From positions 26,542,178-26,606,177 of the forward strand of contig CM055109.1 of the NCBI GenBank assembly GCA_029204225.1: DNA of 64,000 nucleotides. The letters run 5' to 3'. Positions 36,416 to 47,439 of this stretch are shown here, in pieces. This DNA comes from Diphasiastrum complanatum. Lineage: Eukaryota > Streptophyta > Lycopodiopsida > Lycopodiales > Lycopodiaceae. The position numbers and the translations under genes were made by a program. The notes under the pieces were generated by a model. It ran no database searches. It was not told the DNA's origin and saw only the letters and a program-made list of their open reading frames with translations. How positions within the stretch are numbered: position 1 is the first letter of the stretch; every line of letters starts with the position of its first letter.

Positions 36416-37744
36416 ATGCGACACTTGTCGCAAATGAGTTGCTCAAAATTGAAAGAAGAGTTGGAAGAAGCCAAGTTCAATTCGAAATCGAGCCAATTCC
36501 AGCCTATTAAAGAAGAGCCAGTGCCGAAAGAAGATGAATCCATCCAGACCACATTATCCTTCATGGCAAAGAAAGATAAATCTACACAGACTATTGCCGA
36601 AGTTGCAAAATTACTGCCCCAGGTTGCTGCAACTAATACAATAAGTAAGCAAGTATGGTTGAGTACCAATCAACCAAGCAGCAATGTCATCAAGAAGAAC
36701 ACAAAGGTAACATACTTACTACTTCGATCAGTATTCCAGAAATTCAGAATGACCTAGCCGCTTTCTTACCCCCTATGTACAGTCTTGAACTCCAGTGGAG
36801 ATTAGACTATCTCTTTTTGCCAAATCTTTTTGGTTATACCAAAGAACATTGGGATAGTCCCTGTACTTATTCCAATTTCTTTCGTTTTTGGGCTAAATTG
36901 TCAATTTACCAAAAAGGTATATTAGCCCTAGCAATTGTACAAAACCAATTCAATGTTTGAGCTGAGTATGTACATATAGGATGTTTATCAATGTATATTC
37001 TTTAGAAAGGTTGAGAACAACATTTTACCTACTCTGACTAGTATCTGAAAAAGCTAGATACAGTGAACCTCTTCGATATTCATGAAATAAACCCAGATTT
37101 CTTTCCTTCTACTATTGAAATCCCTACTCACCCTGATCTGTGGACAATATACACAGATTGGGAAGTGAATTATTCTCAATATCTAATGGAGTTGATAAAC
37201 AAAATCTCCTCTGATCTAAAAATCCTTCTACTATGCCCTATTATACATATAATTACCTAAACATTGCTTCTCTTATTTCTTATGCCCTATTGTCAACCCG
37301 ACATTTGTGTATAAAAACACCTTTCCCCAATTATATACATATGAGACTTTATCCTTGATTGTACCATCTCCCAAAATGTCTAAAGTACTGATTGAAGCAA
37401 GTTGGTATGATCACCTTGCGAATTAAACTTTGATCGATGTGCCACTTGGTCCATTGGAAAACCAAGGAGTGGGAGGTTATCTAGCTCTTGCATTCAATGA
37501 ATATTATCTCACAATGAATGATTATTTTCTAAGCACAATTGGAAAAACACTAGAGCAGTTTGTTATAGAAAATGCAGCAAAAGCAAAGCATTTTTTCACA
37601 AGAAACCAGCAACCGGAAAAAGAGCTAGGAGGACATAGACAATTGCGAGCCGCTTCACAAGTTAGGAAGGGGATATGTGGACGCATACTATTCCCATATG
37701 ATCCAATTAATTGTCATATAGTGTCAAAATTTCAATTTTTGTAA
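36416..37744 (+). pseudogene. Accessory ORF region downstream of gypsy integrase (function unknown)
   Basis: Between the integrase end (36139) and the putative LTR lie about 1.3 kb of long open segments on the element's own strand. They are a Glu/Lys-rich coiled-coil start (KLKEELEEAKFNSKSSQ, 36430-36660), YSLELQWRLDYLFLPNLFGY (36775-36960), INPDFFPSTIEIPTHPDLWT (37090-37259), and from ATG 37376 MSKVLIEASWYDHLAN, one TAA, then VPLGPLENQGVGGYLALAFN to a TAA at 37744. I do not recognise the protein. Some Tat and Athila lineage elements carry an extra ORF in this position. No clear transmembrane or signal segments identify it as env-like. It is broken by stops. Confidence 0.5.
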
Positions 37745-38650
37745 CATGTAAATATGCGATAAGGCCTAAATGCATGTAAAGGCCTCTTGCATCTTAGAAA
37801 TTCATTTCATTAACTTGTATCATTTCAGAGCGACACATAGCTGTCAGCAACTGATTTTTGATGATTGATAAGTGATGCCCTAGCTGTGTTCGCATCTCTA
37901 TATAGAGAGCGACACTGCTCCATTGTATTTACGCAAATGACAGTCTATCAATAGAGAAGAAGAGAGAGTTCTGCCAGCCTTCGCTTGCCTTTGCTCCTTC
38001 TTGTCTGTTGCAGCATTCCTTCTTATCAATCGATCCAACACACTTTGAATTCTATTGTAACTAAAGTTGGTGCATGTGTGTTTGCGACATATTTCATTAT
38101 ATGTACTGAATTTCATATTGCTAACTTGGATTTACAGGTTACCATCTACATAGTGACTGTTCTAATCAATTGTGCTACAGGGATTGAATCCGAAGCTATT
38201 AGGCATTCACATAACCAGAATCTGACCTTCACTTTCTGAATGAGTATATGTTACTCAGATAATGAACTTGTCTATTATTTCGATTTGCCTGCTGCACTAT
38301 GATAAAGAGGTAATTCTCTGTATACGTTGAAAGGGATTAATTGCCTATTTGATTATGCCTTGGGGGTCTATATGCTTGTCTTCATCAGAAACGTCGCTTA
38401 CTATTTATTCTTGGTTATCTAAAAGATAAAGTACCAACTCCATCTTGAGACCTTGACCAAATCGTTTCATATTGGTATTACTGGATGCCAATTAAATCAA
38501 TATCTTTGGATAACCAACTTTTTCATTGTAGTATTCAACTCTAAATATTATACACTTCACCTCTTCCATCATCCATTTTACACGTCATCCAAAAGCGGAG
38601 ATTTATTACTCTCTTGGGAGAACGATATACCTTTTATACTACCTATTTTA
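37740..38650 (+). mobile_element. Putative LTR between gypsy pol and gag segments
   Basis: The region lacks coding signal and has a promoter-like CTATATAGAG at 37898-37907. It lies between the accessory ORF and a gag segment on the same strand, where an LTR is expected. Terminal TG/CA and PBS could not be fixed, so the boundaries are approximate. Confidence 0.4.
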
Positions 38651-39024
38651 ACCATTATAGTCTAAATCTATTACGATTAGGCTACCACAAAAACCAATAA
38701 AATCCAAGTCGCACATGTGTTGATCTAACAAGGGATCAGATCCCACACGCGAAAATGTAATTGTCCACACGTGCGAGTCCACAAATCAATTTTTCATTTG
38801 GCAGCAGATGTAGATTGAATTCTTCATATCCATCAGGATCTAGTATCTCTAGACTTCTTCAACTAATGAATCTGAGACCAGGTTGATCAGTACCAAGAAG
38901 AATCGTAAGCCAAGCACCAAACTACTCCAAAGTAGTAGCCGCACAAATTGAAATTGAAGCAGGACCAGCTGTGATGGACCCAATGGATCAAACCATACAT
39001 GTTGTACCTTTGTAAGCAATCTGG

Positions 39025-39690
39025 AGGGCACCTCGTCTTGAGATGCCAAAATATGATGGAATCAACAGATCCTATCAGATTTCTCCATATTTATGAGCAA
39101 GCATGCGAGATTCATGGCGAACAAACACCTGAGGAGAAATTGAAGTTGTTCCCCATTTCCTTAGTAGTTGCAGCCCAAAATTGATTTCTCAATCAGTCGG
39201 CTGAAGAAAAAGCCTCATGGGAAGGGGTGAAAGCGACTTACCCACTTTGAACCGAGGAAGTTCTTGGAAGACTCATTTCTCCTATTGAGCAAGATCAAGA
39301 TAGGTAAACGAGAAAGGGTCCAAGACTACATAGAATGGGTCAAGCATCTACAATCCGAATGCAACACAGCCCTGACTGTCGATCATGCAATAATCATGTG
39401 GTTCCTAGCTGGAATACCATGGAGTATCAGAATAGAACTTAAACGTCGGGAAGAGTATGCTACATTGCATAAAGCTATGGAGGATGCGATCAAAGAAGAA
39501 GATGAAAGATCAGATGATGATTCGAGCCATAACTATCCAACGATTCATCATCTCACTCTCTTAGTTGCATCAACCTCCAATGCTTCCAATATATTAAATA
39601 ATCTGCTAATGGAACAAATCACTAAATTTCACAAACATTAGATGGAACAACTTATAGCCCAGTTTGATCAAAAACTAAAGGTTTTGTAGA
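39025..39690 (+). mobile_element. Ty3/gypsy gag remnant
   Basis: Capsid-like reading: MPKYDG, then DPIRFLHIYEQACEIHGEQT, PEEKLKLFPISL and, after frame changes, FLNQSAEEKASWEGVKAT, FLEDSFLLLSKIKIGKRERV and QDYIEWVKHLQSECNTALTV. A charged tail (AMEDAIKEEDERSDDD) follows. It is on the same strand as the pol at 32.1-36.1 kb but lies downstream of it. Internal stops are present. Confidence 0.7.
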
Positions 39691-39777
39691 GTGTTGTCAT
39701 TACTTCATCTACAATGCCATACCCATGATGAGAAAATGTATGGTGTCTGGTTTGTACCCAGAACCATACAACTATCT

Positions 39778-40730
39778 TTTTAGATCACTTATGGAATGTG
39801 TGTGATCAAATCAATGACAATAAGTTTGATGGTGATGGCAACCCAAAGGATGGTGGTTGCATTAATGGTTTGATGGTACATGGTTGGCCAACTAGGCAAC
39901 ATGACTAGATTCTAGATTGTGTTACTTCTTTTGATCCAAGTTGGATGAGTTCCATTGGTGGCATCAAAGATGGTGTTCTTGTAACAAGCAAAAAGGAATG
40001 TGTCTTGGAAGGATCTACTTCAAGTACATATGACAACACAAGCAAGGTAAAAGATCTCTACACGCAAGCAAGAAGGCAAGGTAAGGATGATCATGGAGAT
40101 GAATCGTTTGTAGATACATGGGTTGATCTTACTTTGAATCAAGATGTCAATAAAGTTTTTCTCTCTGATATTTTGACATGTCAACTAGCCTTAGAAAATA
40201 AATACAATAAATAGCAAACATTAGGGCCCTTTTTGGACTCAAAAGGGCCTTTTTACTAATCATAATTAGTGTTAATGATGACATGTGTACAAATAAGAGA
40301 GTGACAATTGAGATGGAATGATCCATATGACATGGCACATCCATATGGTATAAATTACACCTCCAAATTCTAGCCCACCCACTAACCCTCCTCTAATTCT
40401 ACTTCCTCAATTCATGTTAATAATGATATGATAAGGCTCAAATTCAGATTTTAAATCAAAATATAATTATTTTGTCAAAGCTTTCAAAAGTCTCTTTTAT
40501 TAACTTGGAATGAGAAAAAAAAAAAAAAAAAAAGGCAATGGGCTCCCATTTTGAAAGAAGATTCAAAAAAACAAAAAATTTGGGGGGGGGGGGGGGGGGT
40601 TTGAGGGAGGAGACAAGCCCTCCCTGGCCCCTCTCCCAATCTAGGCCGGACACTTGGGTGGGCGCACACACTACAATCCCATCTCTTCCAATTGTCCTCA
40701 TGATGTTGGAAGAGCTGGGGTGAGATGGGT
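39778..40730 (+). repeat. Long direct repeat, unit 1
   Basis: This is about 950 bases, repeated at 41056-42005 with a period near 1,279. It includes an open reading DVNKVFLSDILTCQLALE of unknown nature, the 40515-40533 poly-A tract and an 18-base poly-G tract at 40582-40599. It may be the LTRs of an unknown element or a tandem duplication. Confidence 0.8.
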
Positions 40731-41055
40731 TGCACATTTTCTCTCTCTACTAGAGAGTAGAATGTGTGTGTCTCTCTAAAATCTTGTCTTGAGTAACACT
40801 TAGTTTTTTGGATGTGCATGGAAATGGCTTGTCTTTGATGAATGATTACTTTCTGTGTACAAGAGCTCTTGTTAGATAGCTCTTCTTCAGTTGATCAAGA
40901 TAGATTTGGTAGTGTGCAACCTCTCATGCATGTAGGTTGTAGTGTTAGGGTCTCCTCACTACATGCCTTTATTTGCTAGTTTCATTGATATTCAAAGTTA
41001 GATTCTTTGTCAATTATTGAGAATCAGATTTGAACTTTTCAATAGGTGTCTAAAC

Positions 41056-42005
41056 TTTTTAGAACACTTATGGAATGTGTGTGATCAAATCAATGGCACT
41101 AAGTTTGATGGTGATGGAAACCCAAATGATGGTGGTTGCATTAATTGTTTGATGGTGACATGGTTGGCCAACTAGGCAACATGACTAGTCTTCTAGATTG
41201 TGTTACTTCTTTTGATCCAAGTTGGATGAATTCTGTGGCATCAAAGATGGTGTTCTTGCAAGCAAGCAAGAAGGAATGTGTCTTGGAAGGATCTACTTCA
41301 AGTACATATGACAATACAAGCAAGGTAAAAGATCTACTTCAGGTACACATGTCAACACAAGCAAGGTAAAAGATCTATTTCAAGTACACATGTCAACACA
41401 AGCAAGGTAAAATATCTCTATGTGCAAGCAACAAGGCAAGGTAAGGATGATCATGGAGATGAATCTTTTGTAGATCCACGGGTTGATCTTACTTTGAATC
41501 AAGATGTCAATAAAGTTTTTCTCTCTGATATTTTGACATGTCAACTAGCCTTAGGAAGAAATACAATAAGTAGCAAACAATAGGGCCCTTTTTGGACTCA
41601 AAAAGGCCTTTCTACTAATCATAATTAGTGTTAATGATGACATGTGTACAAATAAGAGAGTGACAATTGAGATGGAATGATCCATATGACATGGCAAATC
41701 GATATGGTATAAATTACACCTCCAAATTCTAACCCACCCACTAACCCTCCTCTAATTATGCTTCCTCAATTCATATTAATAATGATTTGACAAGGCTCAA
41801 ATTCAAATTTTAAATCAAAATATAATTATTTTGTCAAAGCTTTTAAAAGTCTCTTTTATTAACTTGGAATGAGAAAAAAAAAGGGGGGAGGGGGAGACAA
41901 GCCCTCTCTTGCACGTCTCCCAATCCAGGCCGGTGGCTTGGGTGGGCACGCACACTGCATTTCCCTCTCTTCCAAGTGTCCTCATGATGTGGGGGGAGAT
42001 GGGGG
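41056..42005 (+). repeat. Long direct repeat, unit 2
   Basis: This is the second copy of 39778-40730. It carries an expansion of a 41-base unit to three copies at 41291-41413 (one copy in unit 1 near 40007). It ends in the same G-rich, CCAATCCAGGCCGG-containing segment. Confidence 0.8.
41291..41413. repeat. Three tandem 41-base units
   Basis: Units start ATCTACTTCAAGTAC, ATCTACTTCAGGTAC and ATCTATTTCAAGTAC at 41291, 41332 and 41373. Confidence 0.92.
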
Positions 42006-42480
42006 CTATGAGCAAACAGCCCGGAGTGGGAAGTATCACGCTCCAAAGGGCTACTAGCCCAGTCCCCCACCCCCCTTCCCTCTTCGTTGTTCACACAGTA
42101 GGGGGGCGCAGGCTACACGACCCTCGACCCCCCTTACCTAGAATGATGGGGGGCAGTGTCCTCTCCTCCCCCCTCTCGTCTATTTTTTTTTTAATATTGT
42201 TTCAAAATGAGTGCCCCAAAAAATATTTGGCCTCTTTTTTAACTCATTCCAAATTGATAAAAACAACTTTTGAAGGCCTTGAAAAGTAAATGTCATATTG
42301 TATTCAATTCTAGATTACATTAAATCATTTAACCTTTCTTTATTACACTAGGCTCAAATCATGGGGGAGATGGGAGAGGGAGCGAGTGATGTAGCACGTT
42401 GTTGCTCCCCACTCTGGGCTGCTATGGCCCAGTTGGGCATCCCCACCCCCCCCCCACCCCTTTCCTTCTCTCTCGTTGTC
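42006..42480. other. G/C-homopolymer-rich stretch
   Basis: Two related segments (around 42055-42110 and 42420-42490) share CCCCACCCCC runs and a CACACAGTAGGG motif as direct repeats. No gene is seen. Confidence 0.5.
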
Positions 42481-42985
42481 CACACAGTAGGGTAGCCTAA
42501 ATGTAGGCAATTCGATTTCTATAGGATAAACACAGACCATAAACTAAAAAGAATGGCGTGTGGCTCATACTGGTCTTGTAAGACGTGTTATATATTCATA
42601 GTGTTGAATATAGTTTCTTATCCCAGTCTCTCTTGGTCTCGAGTACAATTTTTTTGATAACTACTATTAATTGTTTGTTGCGACTCTCTGCTTGTCCATT
42701 GGTCTGAGGATGGTAGGGAGTGTTTTTTTATGTTTTATGCTCAATTGTTATGTCAAACTATAGCTTTGTTCAAAAAATGAGTCCCTCTATGTGATAGCAA
42801 CTCTTTTAGAGCTGCAAACCTCCCTGTAACTTGTTCTAACAAAAACCATGTTGTCTCCTTTGCATTATCTTTTGCTATAGCTCTCGCCTTGGCCCACTTG
42901 GTAAAATAGTCTCTTGCCACTATAATTTAGCTCTTTCGAGAAAATGATGTTGGGCAGATAGGTCCTACAAAGTCTATCCTCGATT
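42480..42985 (-). mobile_element. Ty3/gypsy integrase core remnant
   Basis: Minus-strand reading gives IDFVGPICPT, ARDYFTKWAKARAIAKDNAK, FLLEQVTGRF, RGTHFLNKAI, a QTNGQAESRNKQ-like block after a frame change, then ETKRDWDKKLYSTL and TPFFLVYGL. These are the integrase catalytic core motifs of a non-chromovirus gypsy element. It is degenerate, with stops and frameshifts. It ends at the G/C-rich tract and abuts the repeat beginning at 43019. Confidence 0.75.
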
Positions 42986-43018
42986 GTTAGCCGATATTTC
43001 CGCACGGAAAATCGGACT

Positions 43019-44426
43019 AATATTGAAGTTTAAGTTCGCAATAATTGAAAAAATCGGCATGTAAAACCTGGTTATTAGAGAAAAATCGGCACAAATTTGC
43101 CTTAGAATTGGGTCCCAGCCCGCCCCTAAAGTGGCTAGACACTGTTTAAAAGTAAGAAATTGACTTTTCAAAAAAAATCGTCAAAAATATTTTGTGGTCA
43201 AGTTTTGTAAGACCGCGCCAAAAGTGCCGGTCCACCTAGAATTGGATCTCAGCCCGTCCTAAATGAGGCTAGAGCAAATTTTGCGGCCTTAGAAATGGCC
43301 GGTAAATATTTTACGGCTTTTCAAAAAAATGGCCAGTTGTAAAAAAATAGCCGGTATGACCGTGCTAAAATCTCACCATGTACTGAGTCCATTTTAACTA
43401 ATATATGATCACTCAGTGTATTTTTTAGGGAAACCGTGTTGTCGTGAGAGCCCTAGTCATGAATGCCGAAAAAGTCAACCACGGAAGAAGGCATGTTTGT
43501 TGTTTGTGTGTTGTTAACTCCATAGCTAGTAAGGTGTATTCTAAACTTTGGCTTGATTGATTGCTTGAGGTGAGTTCAATGTTTGTGGGTTGGTTAGAAG
43601 GATTGTGAGTTGCTTGAAATAACTCAATGATAGTTGGATAATAATGAGATGATGTGAAGAGTTAGTACTTTTAAATGTTAGTACTTTTGTGAGTGAGAAT
43701 TTTAGGAGTGGTTAGGTTTGAGAGTTGAGAGTTGTAGTTGTCTTGTGGTTTGGGAGTGATGTTACTTACTATGCTTGCTTGCTCATATTGAGGAGTTGAG
43801 AGATTGTGGTTGTTTGTGTTGATTGCTTGGACCTCATTACTAGTGTGAGTTCATAGTTGAGTGCTTCAAATTACTTGGAGAGGATGTTTACTTGCTTTTG
43901 TTGAGAGGATTGATGGGCGAGAGTGATTTCATGGTGAGGGTTGGTTGGTTGGTTGTAGTCCATTGTCATACTAGTAGGCTTATATCTTGAATGAGTGGGA
44001 TGGGTTGCTTGAGGGCTTGGTGTGAGTGATGGATTGCTGATTTTTTTAGCCATTGTATCTTTCTGGCCTGTTTTTTTTTTTTTTACATACTTTCGGTTTA
44101 GTTTTCTCACAACTGAACTATTAACATTTCAATCGCACCGTTCATATTCTAGGAACTTTAATTTTCTTCATTTTCTCTCTTTACACCAATTCGATTGGAC
44201 ACGCGTAAAGTGGAGAAAATTGCATCAACATGCCTGGCTCTGATTTTTGCTACAAGGTTCATGACTAGAGTTTCCACGCAACAACTACTTAATGGCACAT
44301 TGAGGTAAGACTCAAACTTTTCACAATCAGTTTATCTTCGTGATGCCATTTTTCTGTACGTTGTCTTCTTTCAGTTGGAATAGAGTGTGGTATGTAGCCA
44401 TAAACAGTTTTAGTTTGAAGAAGGGT
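43019..44426 (-). mobile_element. Second copy of the non-autonomous element internal region
   Basis: This is a direct repeat of 27609-29790 with about 780 bases missing (junction near 43490, equivalent to 28086-28868). It keeps the PBS-like site AATCAGAGCCAGGCATG (minus strand, near 44230-44250) and the short minus-strand ORF beginning MAKKISNPSLTPSPQATHPT near 44053. It is cut at 44426 by copia integrase sequence. Confidence 0.7.
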
Positions 44427-44790
44427 TAATAGCAACGACATTGAGCAACAATACATTACCTTCTATTCGCCTCATTCGAATGGTCTTGTTGAGAGAAAGA
44501 ACAGAACTTTAGTTGTCAAATCGGCAAAGTGTATGCTTTCTCATGCGACACTTCCGAAGTCCTTCTGGGTTGAAGCTGTTTCCATTGTAGCTTATATTCG
44601 AAACATATGTCTTACTAAAGGTCTCTTAGAAAAAACACCATATGAAGTTTGGACAGGGTCCAAACCATCATTATCGAACTTACGAGTTTTTGGATATATC
44701 GCTTATGCACAAATAATGCATGATCTCAGGAAGAAGCTCGACTTCCAATGTGGCATTGTCATTGGTGTATCATCCATTCTAACCTCACGA
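44427..44790 (+). mobile_element. Copia integrase C-terminal remnant
   Basis: Plus-strand open reading: IEQQYITFYSPHSNGLVERK, NRTLVVKSAKCMLSHATLPK, FWVEAVSIVAYIRN, TPYEVWTGSKPSLSNLRVFG. This is a copia integrase (HSNGLVERKN box) fused at both ends to unrelated sequence. It faces the minus-strand copia integrase that follows. Confidence 0.82.
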
Positions 44791-44799
44791 TTAGATGCA

Positions 44800-45350
44800 T
44801 CATTTTGCTTTGTAATCGTCATCATAATAATCATGTAATTCATAAAAAATGACATCACGTGATACGATGGTCTTTCTAGCTTTTGAATCATAACACTTGT
44901 CACCCTTGACTTTATCATCATAGCTAACAAAGATGACATTTAAGGACTTTGCATCCAACTTCTTTCTAGTCTCATCAGATGTATGTATATAGGTCGTGCA
45001 TCCAAACACCCTCAAAGCAAGTATCTTGGATTTATCACCTTAGAATGCCTCCTATGTTATTACTTTTGAAATTGCAACTATAGGACTTCAACTTTGAAAA
45101 AAAATTGTAAATGTTATATGCCTCACCCAATAAGAATCTGGCAGTTTCATGAACTTCATCATGGATCTAACACTCTCCACATTATTCTATTCTTCTTTCC
45201 GCTACACCATTGTGTTGTGATGTGTAGGATTGAGTGAGAAGTCTTTTGATTCCATTAAACTAAAAAAAGTCTTTGAACTCATTTGAGACACACTCACAAC
45301 TATTATCTGATCACAAGATTTTCATCTTTCTTCATGTTTGTCTCTAGGTG
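44800..45350 (-). mobile_element. Copia integrase remnant
   Basis: Minus-strand reading: SDNSCECVSNEFKDFF, then SYTSQHNGVAERRIE, and in another frame MRVFGCTTYIHTSDETRKKL, NVIFVSYDDKVKGDKCYDSK. The same family appears at 53.5-54.3 kb, which shares QSYTSQHNGVAE. Several stops are present. Confidence 0.75.
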
Positions 45351-46117
45351 ATGAGAAAGGACTACAGATTTTTCTATACTAAAGATCCATTAAAAATCAA
45401 AGAGATTTCCAATACTTTTTGGTTACAAAATATTAACATTTATTACAATTAGACTTGGAAGAGCTTAAGATGCTACGCCCCTGCACCACGCTGGGTACTT
45501 AAGAAATGGTCTAGAGGTAGCTCCTATTATACTTGAATACCACCAAACTACAACCATATACGATGGCCCCAGTTCATTGATGTCCCAATTATCTTCACCT
45601 TATGATGGTTGTTTATTTATGCAATTTTGCAACTTGGAACAAATCAAAAGTTGCAAGAAACGTCCTACTAATCTAAGGGTTGTTTCTAGACTACATTGTG
45701 TGGCAAGTACCAAATTCAAAATGTGGTAGATGAGGTGGCATTGGATCCTTGCCACATTAGGGCAGCTCAAGCCCATTTTTGGGACCTGGGAGCATTGATT
45801 GACATGTCGAGTTGCCAAGGGCAACTCGAGAAAAATGTACCAATGATATGGCAAGGATTCAACTCATGAATCAAATTGTGGCTCTCTATTTAACACTTAC
45901 CAAGCAAGTTTGAAGAGGAGTGGTCAATTGCCTCTCAAGTGACTTCCCAAGGTTAAAAGTGACTTCCCAAGGTTAAAACAATGGGTGACAAGTGAAAGAG
46001 CAGAGCAAGAGGATTTCATGCAAATAAAGATGACCCTAAATACTAGAGCAAAGGGATGAGGAGAAGGAATAAACATGAAAGTCATAACGATGATGGGATG
46101 GAGAATAAGATGGAACA

Positions 46118-46176
<59 letters not shown>

Positions 46177-47439
46177 AAAATGCTCCTTTGAAATTCGAGT
46201 GATGGTCTAGAAGTGCACATTGACTCATTTTAAGAACATCCACAGCACGATGATTCAAAAATTGAGAGTTAGTGCCTGCAATCTTTTCAAAATTACAATC
46301 ATGTTAGGTTTCATTAGCATTGCCCCACTAATTATTTTTTTACGAAATGCTTGCTTTTGCAATAATTTACTTCATATGAAAGTCCTTAGTTATCAGCATA
46401 TAACTTCGCAAACATTATACTTTAAGCATCAAATTTTTGAACAAGTCCATACTGCAGTAGCCAGACCTGTATCCGCAGAAGACATCAGAAAAGAAACATT
46501 TTTATCCATTTTAAACTTGATAGTGTGAATGTAAAACTCAACGCTGCAATGAGAACAATCGATCCACGATACCACAAAAAGTTGTTCATTCACTGAGCCA
46601 AGTGGATATAGCATTGTTCACTGTCCAATCATAAAACCTGCTTTTTCATCTTTTGCTTATTAGAACTTTATGTGCCAAAATTAGAATTTCTACTCTCAAC
46701 TGGTTCAAAATATTAGCTTTCAGCCGCAACAAGCGTATCTCTATGCAAACTTAGACTGCCTCTTACTTTTTCCGAACTCAAGGAACTCTACAAGGTGAAT
46801 GAACTTGAAAAGCTAAGTGAAGTCATGAGAACCTTAAAGCCAAATGAAGCAGCTCATATGTATTTTCCCAGTATTATTGGTCTGTCAAAAATTAACATCA
46901 AATGGGTAAAGTTGATGTTATGGGATACCATAGGCAATGCTAGGTTCCTAGCGTTGTGCAAAATAGGCCAACCAATGAAATGGATTCATCCAGCACCTCC
47001 AAAACTGCATTAAAAATAGGCGCATAGCAGTTTGGTGCTTAACGGCGTACTGTCTGCAAAAACAATTCAGGGTTTTGAATCAATTAACATCCAAGGCTTC
47101 TAGAAGCTGCAGAGAAGTGTCATGTTCTAATAAAAGATTGCACCCAACAAAGATCAATAGTTGGAGCTGTAAGTATCTGCTGTCTGAATACAATCCAGAT
47201 CTACGTGCGTGCAGTACCACCACTTACATATGTGAAGAAGGATGTTCTTTCCAATTTCTCTTCTTTTTACAATCCAGGCGATCATCAAACTAATATAAGC
47301 TCAGAACTAAGCAACGTACGGGTCCCATATATACAAGAAAGGTACTTCTGGACTGTGAAATCACCAACTGGATATTGGGCCAGAAATTTTGAATCAAAGG
47401 GAGTGTCATCAGCTGTTGTAAGACATTTAACGAAGGTAA
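45351..47439. other. Spacer 3' of the RKD gene
   Basis: Apart from a GA microsatellite at 46120-46173 I see no conserved coding region or transposon. The part nearest 47440 would include the RKD 3' UTR. Confidence 0.5.
46120..46173. repeat. (GA)27 microsatellite
   Basis: A pure GA/AG tract of 54 bases. Confidence 0.97.

Noticed and set aside
40456-40819. Overlapping ORFs with Pro/Phe/Gly runs
   Set aside because: Produced by the poly-A and poly-G tracts inside the direct repeat.
41281-41413. Possible CRISPR-like array of 41-base repeats
   Set aside because: Units are contiguous with no spacers, in a plant nuclear context; it is a simple tandem expansion.
46795-47013. 72-residue plus-strand ORF MNELEKLSEV..
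   Set aside because: No recognisable domain or splice partners, and it lies in the RKD 3' flank; too weak to call a gene.
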